Assembly (NCBI GenBank): GCA_039881145.1
Contig: JAYKKI010000029.1
Location: 23,806,001-23,870,000 of the forward strand
Length of the DNA stretch: 64,000 nucleotides
Source of the DNA: Druceiella hillmani
Lineage: Eukaryota; Arthropoda; Insecta; Lepidoptera; Hepialidae
Reading direction: 5' to 3'
A program made the translations under genes and the position numbers. Within the stretch, counting starts at the first letter, position 1. Each line of letters begins with the position of its first letter. Below the pieces are notes generated by a model. That model was given only the letters and a program-made list of their open reading frames with translations. It ran no database searches and was not told the origin of the DNA. Of the stretch, positions 1 to 12,967 are shown piece after piece.

Positions 1-145
1 TAATAAAAAATAAACTCTCTGTCCGTCAGTCTACCTATCGGTCTGAACCCAATAATCTCAAAAATTACTGCACGGATTTTAATGTGGTTTTCACCAATAG
101 CTAGAGTGATTCACAAGGTAGATTTAGGTGTGTAATTTATTTTTA
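1..145 (+). mobile_element. Helitron-like 5' region remnant (tentative)
   Basis: The segment reads as a run of 'tctgtccgtc', then 'tctgaacccaataatctc', then 'aaaattactgcacgg', followed by a phrase about a flanking 'gattttaatgtggttttcacc'. This order of phrases is a familiar opening of non-autonomous Helitron-type repeats in insect genomes; that family link is from memory, not a search. The true 5' terminus is probably outside or at the window edge, no protein is encoded, and no matching 3' hairpin end was seen nearby. Confidence 0.35.
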
Positions 146-3100
146 GTAGTTTGGCTAAACTGTAAAAAAGAATTGTTGAGTAAGTTGGAAAAATCTTGAC
201 ATCTGAAACCATGACAGTTATATGCAGTGTAAATCTTTCGAATATTGGAAGTCACATATTAGTATTGAATGACAGTGTTGTCTGAAATTTTTTAAAACGG
301 CTAGCGATTGGAATGACTGTAAATAAAGGACTGCTAAGGGTTGCATAAATCTTGTATGAGCTGGGACTTGACTGGTATGGGCTGCATAAATTGTTAGAAT
401 ATCAAAGGACATATGTTTGTTTTGTCTGTTATTATCTTTTTAGCGGCTATCATTTTCAGTGATAATAAATAAAGCACAGGGCCAGACTTTAAACTTTGCT
501 GTAATTGATTTCAGTTTCGAATGATTTTCGCATGACCAATTTTATGTTGCCTGTCATGTGTGACATCAAAACATAATATGATTGTTTTTGCACTTAATAC
601 ATATAGAAATATTAATACTATACATTAATATTAATACATATTAAAATATATATAGAAATATTTTACATTTTTCTATAAACATACTAATAACATCTGTATT
701 ATAATACACTTGATTAAAATTTGTAGTTAACATTTAGTAATCATTACGTTGTTTAAAGAATAAAAAGAGTCAGAAAAAAACTTCACATCAGTTGTGTTTT
801 CATATAACCTACAAGCTCTATGCAATAGTCCAATAGATACACTTATTACTTCATTACGCCAGACAAATGATCTGGATGTAGAAACATAATGCTACACCAA
901 AGGTGATGTAATTTTTGTGTAAATTAGCCGATTTATGGTGATAAATACAGATTAAATCGGAAAAAATACATACATCTGAGAATTTTCCTTTCCATCGCCT
1001 ACCATACGAAGCCTACCATGCGAAGGGTGGCTGGTATAAATTATAACAAAAAAGAATTGCAAAATTGCTAAGCAAAGTTTGGGGTTAAACTAAACTTCGA
1101 CTATATGTTATTTATAAAACTTATTATATTAAATAACACTGTAAATAATTGGTATGGTGTTCATTAAAATATGTGCGCACAATCAAAACATATTGAGACC
1201 TTTTTTAAAAAACCTATAGGATAGGCGAAGTTAGGAGACAAACCATGGTTATTTTCATACATACAATTAGGGTTGATACAAAATGGCAGAAATAATGTGA
1301 TTTTAATAATTTTATTTTACAATGTGACAATTAATAGAAGTAATATTTTGACTAAAATAAGTTAAATTTTGTAATATCTACTGTAGGTAGAGTTTAAATC
1401 TTGTTAGTATTGGAACATAAAAATTGAATTCAAATGTTGATTATAAAAACATGATATTTATTGAAAAGAAAATATCTACGTAATTACATTTACAATTACA
1501 TACCTACCTAAGTAATAATCATTGTATAGAATAACACATGTAAATTTGCCAGTGGCAAATACAGAAATTAATTTCTTTTTTATCTAAAATTTACCCAAAT
1601 GCTTCTTGAATGTTAATTTGTTTTATTCTAAAAGCCTTGGCGTGAAATTAGATATTAATTCTATTTATTCTTGTATTTTTAAAAAACTAACCATTTAAAG
1701 GTTTTTATTATTTTAAACTATACATATAAAGAAATCCAAAAATATGTAATTACATCTAATCTAAAAACCCTAAATTAATCTGGACATTGGAAAAACTATT
1801 TAAAATGTAGCTTTAAAAAAAACTATATATATTATTTTGTTTTTGTGTTCCATAGCCAAAGAAGGAACTTTTATATTTTTGTTATGCTCATCGGTCTGTA
1901 CGTCACAGACATTTATTCAGAAACAATTATGGGGTTAGAATTCAGAATGATTATAGATATTTCTACCAGCTACACATAGGTGTATATTAAAATTTTGCAA
2001 AAATTGTAATCTACCCTTTTCATATTTCAAAATCATTATGATTGGTTTATTTAACGGTTTTTCAAAATTAGATCCTGTTTATGGACTATTTAGCTCCAAA
2101 GTGACCTTTTTGTATGAGTTGCATGCTTGTATCGTTTCTAAAGCATTAATTCAAAAGGCCTATATAGTTTGTTATAGTACTGTGTTAAATTTATTTGTAC
2201 CTCAACGTAACATTTTTGGTTTAGGAAACATTTTTGGAAAGGTTATTTTCCAGAATTTGTTATGAAAATTGACGAAATATCACCGACTTTATGAATATTT
2301 TACGAAAAAATATCTTTCAGCTTGTATCATAAAAATTTTACACTTAACATCTTTTACTGGCTTTTTCTAAGATGTGCGCTAATAAAATTTAGAGGCTTTT
2401 GAGTTAAATATTTTAATAAAAGATATGAATTAACCGTAACTTCATCCTTAATATAGTCCTTATATTGTTTATTATATAAATCTTCGTCTTTACTTACACT
2501 ACAACAGACTTAATATCCTCCTCTGAATTGATTTCGCTTTCCATTGTGGGTTTAGTTTATTTTTGGTGAAATCGATTTAGGTAGGTGCATCAGACATTTG
2601 AAAACAGGTTGATGTTAAAATCAGTTGTTGTACTCGTGGTTGGAAAAAGTGGTTGGAATAACGTTTTCTCTTTCGGTGGTTTTTTAATATCACTTAATAA
2701 TTAAAATTTTCACTTGTGATTGATACCCCTGTTATATACAGCTCAAGGTTAGTTTCACTGTAATTGATGATATTATCTTTTGGTGTGTGATGTTATGTTT
2801 TGGTATATCACATAGTATTTTTTCTAAAGTGTAAATGAAATGTAATGTACTTTATATTGCTATTTCATTTCTAGTTTTCATTAGTAGTATCGTTTTATAT
2901 TCTGTAATAATCAAACGGATGATTTATCCATATGTTATGTGATAAAAGAATATGCATATTTTTTCTTATGTGGATTACCATCGAAAAGGCCATTTTCCTC
3001 TAATTATCTATGAAACATCAATCATAAGTCCGGAAGATGGAGAGGATTACTGAATTTGCCAGCTACAATTAGAACTCACACAATAATTTGTTCCTCTTCT

Positions 3101-5318
3101 TGCATTAAATGTGTTAGACAGCATGCTTTTCAAGCTACGTTTTATGTGAAACTTATCAAAAAGGAGTCTTATCGGAATTCCAAACTACTCCTCGACTTGA
3201 TAGGGCGATATTGATTTCTTGCTTCCTACAACTCTTACTACTGTGTTGCATTGTATAAGATCTTTTTGGTTATCATATTAAATAAAATAAATACACATGC
3301 AACAAATTGAAAAAATATAGATATAAATTTTTGTTCATGATTATTATCTTACACACCTAAGGCAGGATTCAAAATAATTACAGTTTTTTAAATAACCTTT
3401 ACTTAATTTCGAAAATTAGAAAAACTAAAATTAGTGTATAGCTTTCGTTATTTTTGCAAAGGTTTCCTTACTCTGTACCAACATCATACTAATTATATAA
3501 AGTAACATAAACACAATACACAAAGTACCATACATGAAGACCATAAAAAAAATAAACTCAACAATTTACACAAGTCACTATAAAAATGAAAAACATTTTC
3601 TGACAACCCTAGATGGGAACGAAGTTTGGAACCAATAGGGCGAAAATGTGACTTGCAAAATATTTTTGAAGATAACTTCATTATTTGGCCTTATATTATC
3701 ACAGTTACCCTTTTATAACACAAGGAATATATACATTAAACTATTTAAAAAAAAAATAAGAATTGACGTGGCAAAAACTTTGTGACTTTAAAAAGTTAAA
3801 TCGGTAACGAAAAATTTTACTCTTATGCTTCCTGATTCTCATTAAAACTGTAATAACGTTTTTAAGCTGGTAGATTGCTTACAGTGAAAATGTTGCTATA
3901 AATAAAAAATGTGTTGTAATTTACTTTTCAAGTATAATACCGTGTAAAACAAAGCTTATTTGAATTCTCAGATATTGTGCATAGATAGGTATCAAAGGAC
4001 AAACAGAATGGCGAGTATGTATGTAATAGTGTAGGCAATTAAATCTGTTTGTAATTATGGAGTGTCGGGGTGTGCTATGGAGTTCTATACATTCTTAAGT
4101 ACATATAAAAGTTTAAACAGGGTATTTCCATTTAATTAAAATTTATAACCATCTATATTATTCTTTGCTATATAAATATATTGTCCAGCGTACCTTTTAT
4201 AGGTGTGAATAACTTCATTTCACATATCCTTCCAAATAATTTTGCAAGTTCAATAAAATAATTTAGCATTGTAGGATTTACATTGTTTTATAGAAAGAAA
4301 AGTGTAGGAATTTATGAAAAGGAAAATGAATACAAACTTTATTTTTTGTTACAATTGAAATTGTATAAGAAAACAGGACAAATGTATTTTTCATACTAAG
4401 CCAATGAAAGAAAAAAGTACACATGTAAGTTTAGTACATATAAAACTTTCAAATACCTGTAATGGTCAAGCAGGAAATAAAAAAAAGACCAGCATTTTTC
4501 TGATCAGCATTTTCACAAGAATAAAGAAATATTTATTGAGTGAAGTGGTGATAACAATGTGATATATCTATTAACAATTTGACAAAGGTTAAATGGTGTC
4601 TAACTGTTTTGGCAAACAATTCAATGGGGTTGAAATTGGTAAAAGGTTATTTATACAACAGATTCCAAATTCCAGATCATATTTATACAACAGATTTCCA
4701 AACAAGCCTGTTGTATAAATATTCATCATATTTATATGACAGCCTTGTTTGGAAATTGGTGATAAAAAACCTTTTTCATTGTTTTAATAAGTAAATTTTT
4801 CAATATGAACACAAAAGTTCCAAAATTTTTAAATATTTACTAATGATATTTATGAGGTATCTTTGCAAAATAAACATTAGTTGCGTTGTTGGTATTCTTT
4901 CTCAATTTGTTATTGACACGTAACACTTTATTTTTATTACGGTATTTTCTTTAGTTTGATTTGAGATTATCAGTACATACTCTCAAGAACATAATTATGT
5001 GGTCCATCTCTGATTTTCAGTTTATTATTATTTAATCTCAAATTTTGTAAAACTATGATTAGATGCTTTTTATTTTGAGTTGCATACTCTGTCAATTGAC
5101 CGGACTAAATAAAGAGTAGAAATTATCCTAGAACAGAGCATTGAGACTAAATAATTTCATCAATTCAGTGAAACAAAGCTGGAAAATACCATTTGTTGTT
5201 TTCTAATTTATTCACTGTGAGCTGATGATAGGAAGCCAAAATATGTGGTGTCTCAAATCCTATTATTTCTGTAGTTTTCATCCATCCAATGAATTATGTG
5301 GGTCATTAATTTCTTTTA
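146..5318. other. AT-rich intergenic DNA, no gene seen
   Basis: Only short open frames with low-complexity, stop-rich surroundings occur here. No domain, splice-linked exon series, RNA gene or clear transposon could be recognised. Weak resemblance of about 4.06-4.2 kb to 45.5-45.65 kb was noticed but is too short to claim. Confidence 0.6.
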
Positions 5319-5322
5319 TACT

Positions 5323-5409
<87 letters not shown>

Positions 5410-5442
5410 ATATATACCATATATATATATAAATGTAAGTCT
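5319..5442. repeat. TA microsatellite forming a large palindrome
   Basis: A long alternating TA tract is interrupted by GGTATA and ATACC blocks and is bounded by 'acttacat' on the left and 'atgtaagt' on the right, which are reverse complements. The whole tract can therefore fold back on itself. It can be read as tyrosine/isoleucine repeats, but that is a by-product of the TA repeat and not a gene. Confidence 0.9.
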
Positions 5443-7560
5443 CAAAACTAGTTACATTAATAATTTTAATAAATAGTAGTTATGAGTAGCTCATATCTAT
5501 ATACTAAAATTATATTATATATTCTAAGACAGAGCCTAATTGTTTTATTAATTGTTATGGAAATTAATATTTTTTTGTTATTCATAAACTCAAGTTTGTG
5601 CCTAATGAAAAATTGTTTTACTTGAAATTATTCAGTCACGGGCAACATACTTCAAGAGGTGAGTCTTGTGGTCTAAGAAAAATTTGTTATAGTAAATAAT
5701 TCCACTGTAACATAATTCGGCTTCAAAGGTACATTTTAGTTGATTGATCTATCAAAATTTATTTATTTTCTTTCATTATCTTAGTATCAAAAATATATAT
5801 AAATAAAATATACTGATATACTGATAATAATATATATAAATAAAATATACTGCTTTATAACATCTAAGTTATTCTATATGCAAAAGTTTTAAAAGAAAGT
5901 CAGCTATAAATTTCCTGCTTCATATCTTTTTTGCTTAAAAATAAGCATTTTTTTTGGAATATCAATATTTTGCCTTTAAATATCCGTAATTTTTGATAAA
6001 ATTTAAATTTTTCAGAATGACCCGTCATGCTATTGACAAGAGAATATCAGATATTAATAATATTTTCTGTTTTTTTTTCTGCAAACCTCACTTTTATAAA
6101 TATACTGTAGGAAAAATACTTGTTGTAACTCTATGTATTATATGGTGACATAATTAAAATTAGTCTAATCATTTTTATTTAAATAAAATCTGAAAGTGGC
6201 CCATTTTTTGATTCCAAATATTGATGCTTTTTGCACTTACTTTTATTGCATGCAAAATGTGCACAAACTTCATACAGTTTATATTTTGTTTCTTTTAGTT
6301 TACATAATAACCTTTTAAGTATTTAGGAAGACACTCAGTGTTTTCAACACTGACTCCACGGCTGTTGATTCAAAAGCAAAAACAGATATTAATTAAACAT
6401 GATGGCGGTCAATATCATAGTTTATATAATTTTGACTATAATCAGCTTGAACTTTTTCAGAAGCAATCGATAAATTACGTCTAATATAATATCCAATACT
6501 TCTGAACCCTTCCCATCTTATTGTTTTTAACAATGATCTTGGTGCAGAATATTTATTAATTTCTTTGTCAATTTTCCATAGATTATTTTTTGATGCCAAA
6601 TGTTTTGATATGCTAGTTATAATCACATTTATGCATAGGTTTAAAACCTGACTGCTTTATTTATATTAGCTTATGTGATGAAAATAATTGTCCAATAATT
6701 TTAACTAGACAGAACATTTTAGAAATGAATAATAATATTAATTTGTAGCTTCTTACTGAAATTAGACTTATGAACTTAGACTTTCTCTTCTAAATTATAA
6801 CCCACTATTTTTACTCTAGAGAATAAAAAAATCATTATGTTTGCCCTAGATGAAAAAAAAGATGTAAATAAAAGAGGACATTCGTCTTAAAAATTTTGAC
6901 ATCACTTTCCAGGCCAAATAACATAAGATTAAAACAAAAATTAACAGAAATAGAGAAAGTATTATATTTTTGATTGTCTTTAGTCTACTGAATTTACCAA
7001 AATGATACTTTCAAATTCAGAATTGAATCTCTTGAGTACTTTTCTGTTTGCCATGTGTTGGCAACCACACAATTAATAGTTCAGTGACGCTTACGTGATT
7101 ATTTTGAAATGATGTGTGTTGACATTTATGACATTACATTATTTACAGAGACTTGACTTTATTCAAATATTTTTAATTATAGACAGTCCTGTTCTTACAT
7201 CAGATTATGTACTGGTAATGGATGATGTAAAGAAAACACGTCTTTCTGTACATTCATATGTAAAAGTTTTTGGTTAAGTTTGTAAAGAATGCATTGCTTA
7301 ATAAAGTAACATAAAAATTTAGGAATAAATGTCATCTAATACATTTTTCACTTCTTTCTCCTTATTATCATTTCGCTGTGACGTATTTCTTAAGATTAAG
7401 ACACCATTCAAAGTTGCGATCATTTCATTGAAATAACATGAAAGTTAAAAAATTTAATTCTTTGAAGTCAATTTTTTAACTTTCATAATGTGCTCCATTT
7501 CTTTATGGCCACTTGAAGCCACAATGCAAACTGGTTATATAATACTCCTCTAGTGATTTA
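5443..7560. other. AT-rich intergenic DNA, no gene seen
   Basis: The longest open stretch is on the minus strand at 6393-6626 (77 codons). It has no recognisable domain, no flanking exon signals that link to another frame, and sits in sequence of the same composition as its surroundings, so it is not called as a gene. Confidence 0.55.
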
Positions 7561-7564
7561 TGTA

Positions 7565-7604
7565 CAAGTTGTTAAAAGATTATTCATAATCTTTTAACAA
7601 CTTG
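7565..7604. repeat. Perfect hairpin, 18-nt arms
   Basis: The left arm at 7565-7582 and the right arm at 7587-7604 are exact reverse complements with a 4-nt loop. The arms do not carry transposon termini or a visible target-site duplication. It is one of several such foldbacks between 7.5 and 15.4 kb. Confidence 0.9.
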
Positions 7605-7756
7605 TGACATAAAAAATATGAGGAGTGGTATCAAAATTGTGTCCGACGTAAAACAAAACAATGTAAAACGAAATGCTGTAACGCAAGGATAGTTTATATT
7701 AGTTTCGTAGTAAAAATATAAAATTTCTTATCTTAGTATCTTAATGTTGATAATCT

Positions 7757-7866
7757 AATCTTAGTATTTCAATGTCGAGTTGGGAGTGGTTGAGTATTTC
7801 AGTAAAGAAAAAAACTTTTACTGAAATACTCAACCACTCCCAACTCGACATTGAAATACTAAGATT
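7757..7866. repeat. Perfect foldback, 50-nt arms
   Basis: Positions 7757-7806 and 7817-7866 are exact reverse complements as read by eye, separated by a 10-nt purine-rich loop. The arms are of mixed, non-simple sequence. The left arm overlaps a short direct repeat ('cttagtat') in the sequence just before it. No transposase, no TIR-plus-TSD structure. Perfect identity over 50 nt in otherwise drifting DNA implies recent formation or homogenisation. Confidence 0.9.
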
Positions 7867-9022
7867 TATAAAAAATATTTACCTTTTTTTTTGATAGTCA
7901 ATTGATAACTGCTAGTGTTCAGAAAATAAAGATGCAAAGATTACCGAAAGACTTAGTTATATTTGTTTCCAAATAGTGGACATAGCCATTTTTGTTTATA
8001 ATTTATTGTAACTTCACTAGATTTGTTATTAACCTACTAGTCAGGGGTGGTTAGGGACGAATTTAGAAAGCAACATGTGACAGCAAACTGACAAAACAGT
8101 CATTTAATGAAAATAAATGAAATAAATTTATCATACAATTAAATTAGTAACCTTTGGTTTTTTTCTTGGAGTTCACATAATTCAATCCGAATGATTAATT
8201 TCTTGCTCTTTCAGAGTATTGTTAGAATTGAAAATATTTCTATAAATTTTTCTATAAAATTTATCTCATTCATCTCCGTAATGTTTATACAACAAGCTTT
8301 TAACGTTTTTGATTTTCTATTGTATTAACAGAACTCCTTTTATTATAAATTCTGGATTCAACACGTTAATATTTATGTTTCCCTTGCAAATATTTTCGTA
8401 TTCTCCTGTTACAGTTTTGTAATACAGCTCTCCCAAAATATTATTTTGTTGCAGCCTTTTTCCAATCATAAACAACACAGTCTTCTCCTATTTTCATAAT
8501 GGTCCACTGCTCCAAAATTATTTCTTTCTACAGAGTGGGACTTATAATTGTGTATAATACAAGAAATTAATAATTTGCTATTTCTGAATACTAGTTAGCA
8601 GGTAAATATGAATGGCCAGTAATAAGAAATAAGAGTCCAGGTGTTTTACTATTAAATGGTTTAACAACTATTGACAATATGTAGTGAATATAAATGCCTG
8701 CCATACCGTCAGCAATCAAACGTATCATGTGCATGCAAGTTAAATCTAATTGGTTAAATTATTTGAATCTTTCATGTAACTGTCTTTGGTCCATAAATAA
8801 ACAAAAACATAGTTTTGAATAAGTTTCTCTTTAGAGCTGTCCTCAACATAAAATTATAACAGTATATCTGCCTACTATAATAAGATGCCTGATCAGCCAG
8901 TTTTCGCAATGTCGTATTTTTTTTGGCAGTCATAAGAAATAATTTTTACACCATTTTATACTTACTTTAATAAATTATAAAATGCTTTGTTTCGAAGAGA
9001 ATAAAATCATTTTTGTTCGGAA
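7867..9022. other. AT-rich intergenic DNA, no gene seen
   Basis: Nothing recognisable was found in this stretch on either strand. Confidence 0.6.
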
Positions 9023-9172
9023 ATCTTGCTTTTTAACAATATTTTCTCCCATCTGTAAGCAGAATGAACAGGTGGGCTGCCGAATCCTCAACTATATTTA
9101 TCATTTATGATTCGGCAGACCACCTGTTCATTCTGCTTACAGATGGGAGAAAATATTGTCAAAGAGCAAGAT
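9023..9172. repeat. Near-perfect foldback, 64-nt arms
   Basis: The left arm (9023-9086) and right arm (9109-9172) are reverse complements with only a few mismatches and a 22-nt loop. A transcript through it would form a long stable duplex. Open frames that run across it on both strands are consequences of the inverted repeat. Confidence 0.88.
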
Positions 9173-9175
9173 TAT

Positions 9176-9352
9176 ATTCAGCTTTTTATATAAATTGCTC
9201 AAAAACAAAACATGATACGCTGTTATCAAAATGTTATGAGCTGCAAACACAAACTGGAAACTACCATGAGTTTCTAGTTTGGGTTTGCAGCGTACACATT
9301 TCGATAATAGCGCATTGCAGCAATGTATATGCTCAACAACAAAAAGCTGAAT
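9176..9352. repeat. Second, older foldback directly adjacent
   Basis: Outer arms ('attcagcttttt' at the left, its complement at 9341-9352) and inner arms around 9240-9262 and 9267-9295 pair across a tiny loop. Pairing between outer and inner parts is imperfect, so this foldback seems older than its neighbour at 9023-9172, from which it is separated by only 3 nt. Confidence 0.7.
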
Positions 9353-12050
9353 CAAATTTTCAAATTAATTGCTAGTCACAGTTGTGTATTTAAAATGTTT
9401 ATTATTATTATGGCATCCAACAGGGAGTGGTAAAGCTTTTGCAGAACACCTTGAAAAGAAATTAGTAGATTAACTGATTGACAACTGATTTATATAATAC
9501 CTATCTTAGAAAAGAAATATTACAGTTCAGTGGAAAACACAACCATTTATATTGATGTACTTAAAATCAATGGACAGACACACAAAAAGTGATCAGAATA
9601 AAATTGGGATCAAGTTGCATTATTCAAAAACATTATTTAATATTCATTTTAAAAGTATTGCAAAACGATTTCATTGTTGTCACGTAAACAAAGATGCGCC
9701 CTAAATAACAAATTCACTTACCTCATTTTCTTCATAATTTCGACTTTCCAATTTTTTGGCTATATAGCTTTTTTCTTGCATTATTTTTAGGCAAACTGGT
9801 AGGATGCCTATCCATTTTGCGTTAATAGTGAGTCTCTTCAATAATAGTTTAAATTACAATAAAATGCACAAAAATAAAGAGTATAAGGTAACACCACAAA
9901 CATGAGACGACACTGAGAATGTGGGGTTTCTATCGATAGAAATAGACTAATTATTTTTGTTTCCAACACATTCCAACACATTTTACAAATTTGGATTCTC
10001 AACAGCACATTGAACTCAAATTATATAATGGATGAATCCAAGTTTATTAGTGACTTTTGTTGGGTATAAAAACAGTTTGATTGTAGATAACATTGCAACA
10101 AAAACCTCAAAAGAAATTTGTGACTTAACTATTTTTCTTTGTAAACCCTTGATTTTCTATGTGAATTTAGATACAAGTAACCACCATACATCATTTACAA
10201 TTATATTTATTTCTTATCTTTTTAAAGATTTCACATTAATTACATGTTAGATTGGTCATTGTTTATAAAAAGTTTTGTAAATTTTTATCAAATTGTTTTA
10301 GGTAATTTTTGAAGAGAAATGCTAACACGAATATTCTCGTTGTGTTACAAGATTGTACCCAAACAAATAAAGGTTACAACTGAAAAATGCAAGGTATTCA
10401 ATAATTAAATTTTACTTTTTTATCGCTGTGATGATGTAATTTAAATTTAATATTTCAAATATACAGGTTGTAACAAGGAACGTATCTATTATTCATACAA
10501 TATAATAGACACGTTCTGAAAGAAAATTTTAAGGAACTATCTGAAAATTTTGAAACATTCCGAAAATATTATTCTCCAAGCTGCGGTTTCAATGAGGGTA
10601 AATTGAAAGTTTTTTACAGAAACATGCTACAAATTTGCTCATAAATTGAATTATTAAGAAATCGGTAAAAATATAATGTGTTATTAATTTACAATGTGTG
10701 TGCAAGGGTGTTAGGTAAAATTGATTAATATTATTGTATCGTTTCCCGAAACTTCACAATATCTCCTTGTCCTAAATACCTCAGTGTTTGAAGATAACAA
10801 TATTCAAACAGTATGTTTTGCCAATAATGGCACACGGAAGTAAAATGTAGCCGCTTACTTTTTATTATACACTGGAATGATGGTTTTGGAATTCATTAAT
10901 CATATGATGTTCAGGCAAATTAAGAAACTATAAAAACAATGTTTCGTTAATTTAATGGAAAATAATAATCTGTTTTCACCTATATTTTATGTGCTTAACA
11001 TTGTCGTAATTATTACAAATATAACATCCTTTTTAATTATATCTAGAAAGGTTTTATAGTAACCAGATGAAAAAATTAAGAATTAAACAAGCTACTTTGG
11101 ATTACTTAGCTCCACTGTTCCATTTTTTTGTAAAAATACAGTTGGGTTTGAGGATTATACTCTATTCATGTCTAACTAATAAAACAAAATGAATCAAGAG
11201 TTCGCATGCAAACTGTGTAACTGTTGAGTGGGAATATTCATACAGGAACGTCAGCTGCTTATGTTTTATGACAATTATTTGGTATCTAAGCTGAGCTCAC
11301 CGTCATCAAAATGTTAAAACTCTTCCAATGTAATTCTTGAGTAGTATATAGTGGAAGAACATTAATTATCAGTTTGGTGCTATCCAAATTTATTGTATAA
11401 TAATATTTTCAGAATTTGGTTTTTTCATTTTGGTATTTCTAGTGTTTTATATGTAAAATAATATATGACAGAAATAACTGTGGGTGGTGACAGTAATAAG
11501 GGTGATTCTGGATATTAAAAAATGTTACTGTATGATTCATCAATATTTAAAAAATTCCACCAGGTACTTGAAATATTTATCATTTATATTTTAAGCTTTA
11601 CAACAACATGGGTATTGTTCCCATGTAAGCTGCTCAATCACATTTGGTCTGAGACAAATTTTGCATAGTGGTACGTTTGAAGAATTAATTAAAATTTAAA
11701 ATTTATGTTGAAAAAAATATGTAAATTAGTGGGTGTGTCTCTCATTTTTAGTATTTTCTAGAAGTATATGGAGAAATATTAAAAAATAAAAATTACATGA
11801 AAGTATGGTCCACAATTATTACACCTGTTAAAAGAACCAAGCACAGATAAATTCAGTTTTACAATTTTGATCAAGAATGCAATGTAGACCATTTTTATAC
11901 CATTTTAGGGGTGAGTTCAATCATTGGAAGAAAAAAAAGTTTCGTCTCATAACATGAACTATGTTTCATTACATGAAACTATCTGTGGACTGGAATTCCA
12001 CTGGGAAATTACGCAATGCAACAGAAAAGTGTCAGTTTAGGAACACAATA
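9353..12050. other. AT-rich intergenic DNA with an ancient repeat copy
   Basis: No gene is seen. Around 10460-10660 short blocks ('aaggaactat', 'gaaaattt', 'agaaacat') occur in the same order as in the 3' flank of the TMEM53-like gene (about 25.7-25.9 kb) and at 52.4-52.6 kb. This suggests a third, very diverged copy of that repeat. Confidence 0.4.
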
Positions 12051-12059
12051 TATGACCTA

Positions 12060-12350
12060 AAATATGTTAATGCGTGGTGAGAATTAACCGAAGATTGACA
12101 CGCTATTTATATAGATGAGACTTCTATTGAAAGCATCGACTTGCCAAGCATGGTTTGATTGATGTAAATCACAACCTTCAAGTTCCTTTTTCTAAAGGTC
12201 CCAATTAATAATACAGAGCCGATTTAAAAACATTTTCATATGTATTCAGATCCTCTCAAACCAAATGCAATTATTGTCACAATATGAATTCCAGTAACGA
12301 CTATGATAAATACTTGAAGGAAAAATTAATTCCAACCAAGTAAACTCGAT
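12060..12350 (+). pseudogene. Possible DDE transposase relic
   Basis: Broken plus-strand frames read 'YIDETSI' near 12105, then 'LQVPFSKGP' near 12180, then 'MNSSNDYDKYLKEKLIPT' near 12290. This order resembles DDE-superfamily endonucleases, in which a (L/I)DET motif with a catalytic Asp is followed by a VPxSKG block and a YHxxMNxxxFxxWLxxxLIPN block. Stops and frame changes separate the pieces, and the downstream catalytic residues are not visible. The SINE at 12368 may have cut off the remainder. It is a fossil; the family assignment is tentative. Confidence 0.4.
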
Positions 12351-12367
12351 TTTTATAGTGGTTTAGA

Positions 12368-12520
12368 CATTATTTATTTATCTACTTTAATGTATCTAAT
12401 TGATACACACGGTGGATTAGTCAAAGGCATTTGGCTTTTGACAATGCGGCGCATCGGGTTCCTGTGGTGAAAGGCAGTATTGCCTTGTGATCAACCCAAC
12501 ACACCACGGCGACCATGGCA
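12368..12520 (-). mobile_element. tRNA-derived SINE, copy 1
   Basis: On the minus strand the copy starts near 'ggtcgccgtggtgtgttggg', runs through a degenerate B-box region, and ends with 'tgtatcaattagatac', 'attaaagtag' and a (TAAA)n tail. Head and tail match the copy at 38801-38986, and the tail matches the copy at 12968-13120. The 3' part resembles the tails of RTE-type LINEs (phrases like 'aataagtccgcc' in the sister copy, then TAAA repeats). That would mean mobilisation by an RTE element, which is inference. Confidence 0.72.
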
Positions 12521-12967
12521 TAATTTATTTCACGTTGCCGAATATTATATTTAATATTTCAAGGTACTTTATGAACAACCTGTTATCATTAACATTCGGC
12601 AATGTGCAAAGAAATAAAGTATCCATTGAATCATAATTTAATGTCAATACTCAGGTATGAATGTAGAGCTATATCATTCCCTCTCTCCAAGTTTACTAGT
12701 TCACTTTTAGCTATTGACTTGTGATGTTTATATGTGACATTTATTATTGAGAAAATAATTTTTTTTGTTTGGAAATAAATATTCATTCCATGTTTTTTAT
12801 TGTTTTATATGTTGGTTTAATTTGTTTCTCTGTTAAAATACCTGGAAGTATTTTTACTAATGCTGAATATTGTGATATAATATTGCTGTATGTGAAATGC
12901 AATTTCAACACACACAGTTGCTTTATGACTATACCGTCAATGCTTTCCTAATTTAAATCAGTCCTCC
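12521..12967. other. Spacer between two SINE copies
   Basis: No gene is seen. An imperfect inverted repeat is present with arms near 12535-12550 and 12592-12607 ('gttgccgaat' and its complement). Confidence 0.5.

Noticed and set aside
4060..4200. Possible duplicate of 45500-45650
   Set aside because: Only short shared words ('acataaaagtttaaac', 'tatttccatt') that AT-rich DNA could give by chance.
5225..5476. 83-codon frame with Tyr-Ile repeats
   Set aside because: It is a translation of the TA microsatellite.
6393..6626. 77-codon minus-strand frame
   Set aside because: Looks mildly protein-like but no family, splice partner or duplicate supports it.
9064..9375. 103-codon frame
   Set aside because: It spans two foldbacks, and the reverse strand is equally open; explained by the palindromes.
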